Source: an uncultured Eubacteriales bacterium
GTDB taxonomy: Bacteria; Bacillota; Clostridia; Oscillospirales; Oscillospiraceae
Reading direction: 5' to 3'
DNA: 5,252 bases
NCBI GenBank assembly: GCA_900544705.1
Contig: UQWH01000089.1
Location: 1 to 5,252 of the forward strand
Position 1 is the first letter of the stretch; each line of letters begins with the position of its first letter. Of the stretch, positions 5,146 to 5,252 are shown one piece after another. The translations under genes and the position numbers were made by a program. The notes below the pieces were generated by a model that searched no databases, was not told where the DNA came from, and worked only from the letters and a program-made list of their open reading frames with translations.

Positions 5146-5250
5146 GTTTTCCCGGGCCGAAACGACATTTGGTTTCGTTATCCTCGTTGATGGGCGACAG
5201 CCCATCTGCCTCGTCTGCCTTGCCAACTGCCGTTTATCCTCCGGGAAAAC
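5146..5250 (-). promoter_or_regulatory. Candidate folded leader RNA upstream of acpP
   Basis: On the minus strand, GTTTTCCCGG (5241-5250) and CCGGGAAAAC (5146-5155) are perfect 10-bp complements 85 bases apart. They enclose two further hairpins: GATGGGC-TGTC-GCCCATC and CGAAAC-CAAATGTC-GTTTCG. Between the first arm and the hairpins is a purine-rich stretch with GGCAG three times. The result is a three-way-junction outline ending about 60 bases before the acpP start. I do not recognise it as any riboswitch or leader family I know. Alternatively, the first arm could be the tail of an upstream gene: one frame reads SFPGG then TAA at 5235-5237. The window edge is two bases away, so the element may be longer. 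Confidence 0.35.
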
Positions 5251-5252
5251 TC

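Noticed and set aside
5155..5220. Hammerhead-ribozyme look-alike (CAGACGA, CGAAAC and GUC in order) on the minus strand before acpP
   Set aside because: The core needs CUGANGA and has A in place of U. No helix I can form, since the flanks are not complementary, and helix II fails after its first pair.
5026..5226. Leftward 66-codon frame overlapping the acpP start
   Set aside because: It is a shifted frame over acpP with no plausible start signal, and its arginine- and cysteine-rich translation resembles no family.
5146..5250. Match of the acpP leader to known riboswitches (cyclic-di-GMP, cobalamin, tetrahydrofolate, guanidine types)
   Set aside because: From memory, none of their invariant core strings are present in the right order. 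Only short coincidental pieces such as ACGAGG or TGTCG occur.

Overview
The window looks like chromosomal DNA from a low-to-mid GC, endospore-forming Firmicute, most likely a clostridial (Oscillospiraceae-like) gut-type anaerobe. The reasons are a SpoIIR sporulation signal protein, a large Bacillus/Clostridium-type SRP RNA with an Alu domain, the non-mevalonate isoprenoid gene ispE, strong GGAGG-type ribosome binding sites, and clostridial families such as DUF1015 and DUF378. The genus assignment is inference only. Nothing resembles a prophage, transposase, CRISPR array or defence island. This is mostly core housekeeping and sporulation DNA.

Layout: 1-602 (minus) holds the N-terminal 200 residues of an aldo/keto reductase, cut by the window edge, with its own extended -10 promoter. 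707-3470 (minus) is a gene string read DUF1015 protein -> ispE -> spoIIR. The first two genes overlap by 4 bases. spoIIR is set apart by a 56-base gap that holds a perfect 10-bp inverted repeat and a forespore-sigma-like promoter candidate, and a strong terminator closes the string at 673-702. At 3471-3667 a promoter region diverges: to the left it reads the DUF1015 gene, to the right a small DUF378 membrane protein (3668-3877, plus). 3878-4137 is a convergent gene end packed with four hairpins. 4138-4320 (minus) is rpsU (bS21), driven by a perfect TTGACA-17-TATAAT promoter. 4543-4843 (minus) is the SRP RNA gene ffs. It starts only about 9 bases after the stop of acpP (4853-5086, minus), with no evident promoter of its own. 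5087-5252 upstream of acpP holds no convincing protein gene but does contain nested inverted repeats that could form a folded leader RNA.

How the parts relate: acpP (fatty-acid synthesis), ffs (protein targeting to the membrane) and rpsU (translation) are growth-linked functions read leftwards. IspE makes isoprenoid precursors. SpoIIR is the forespore signal that triggers pro-sigma-E processing in the mother cell, so it needs expression separate from ispE, and the ispE-spoIIR gap has the elements to supply it. The least explained items are the folded region before acpP, the acpP-ffs junction, the hairpin that overlaps the spoIIR translation start region, and the uncharacterised DUF1015 protein.
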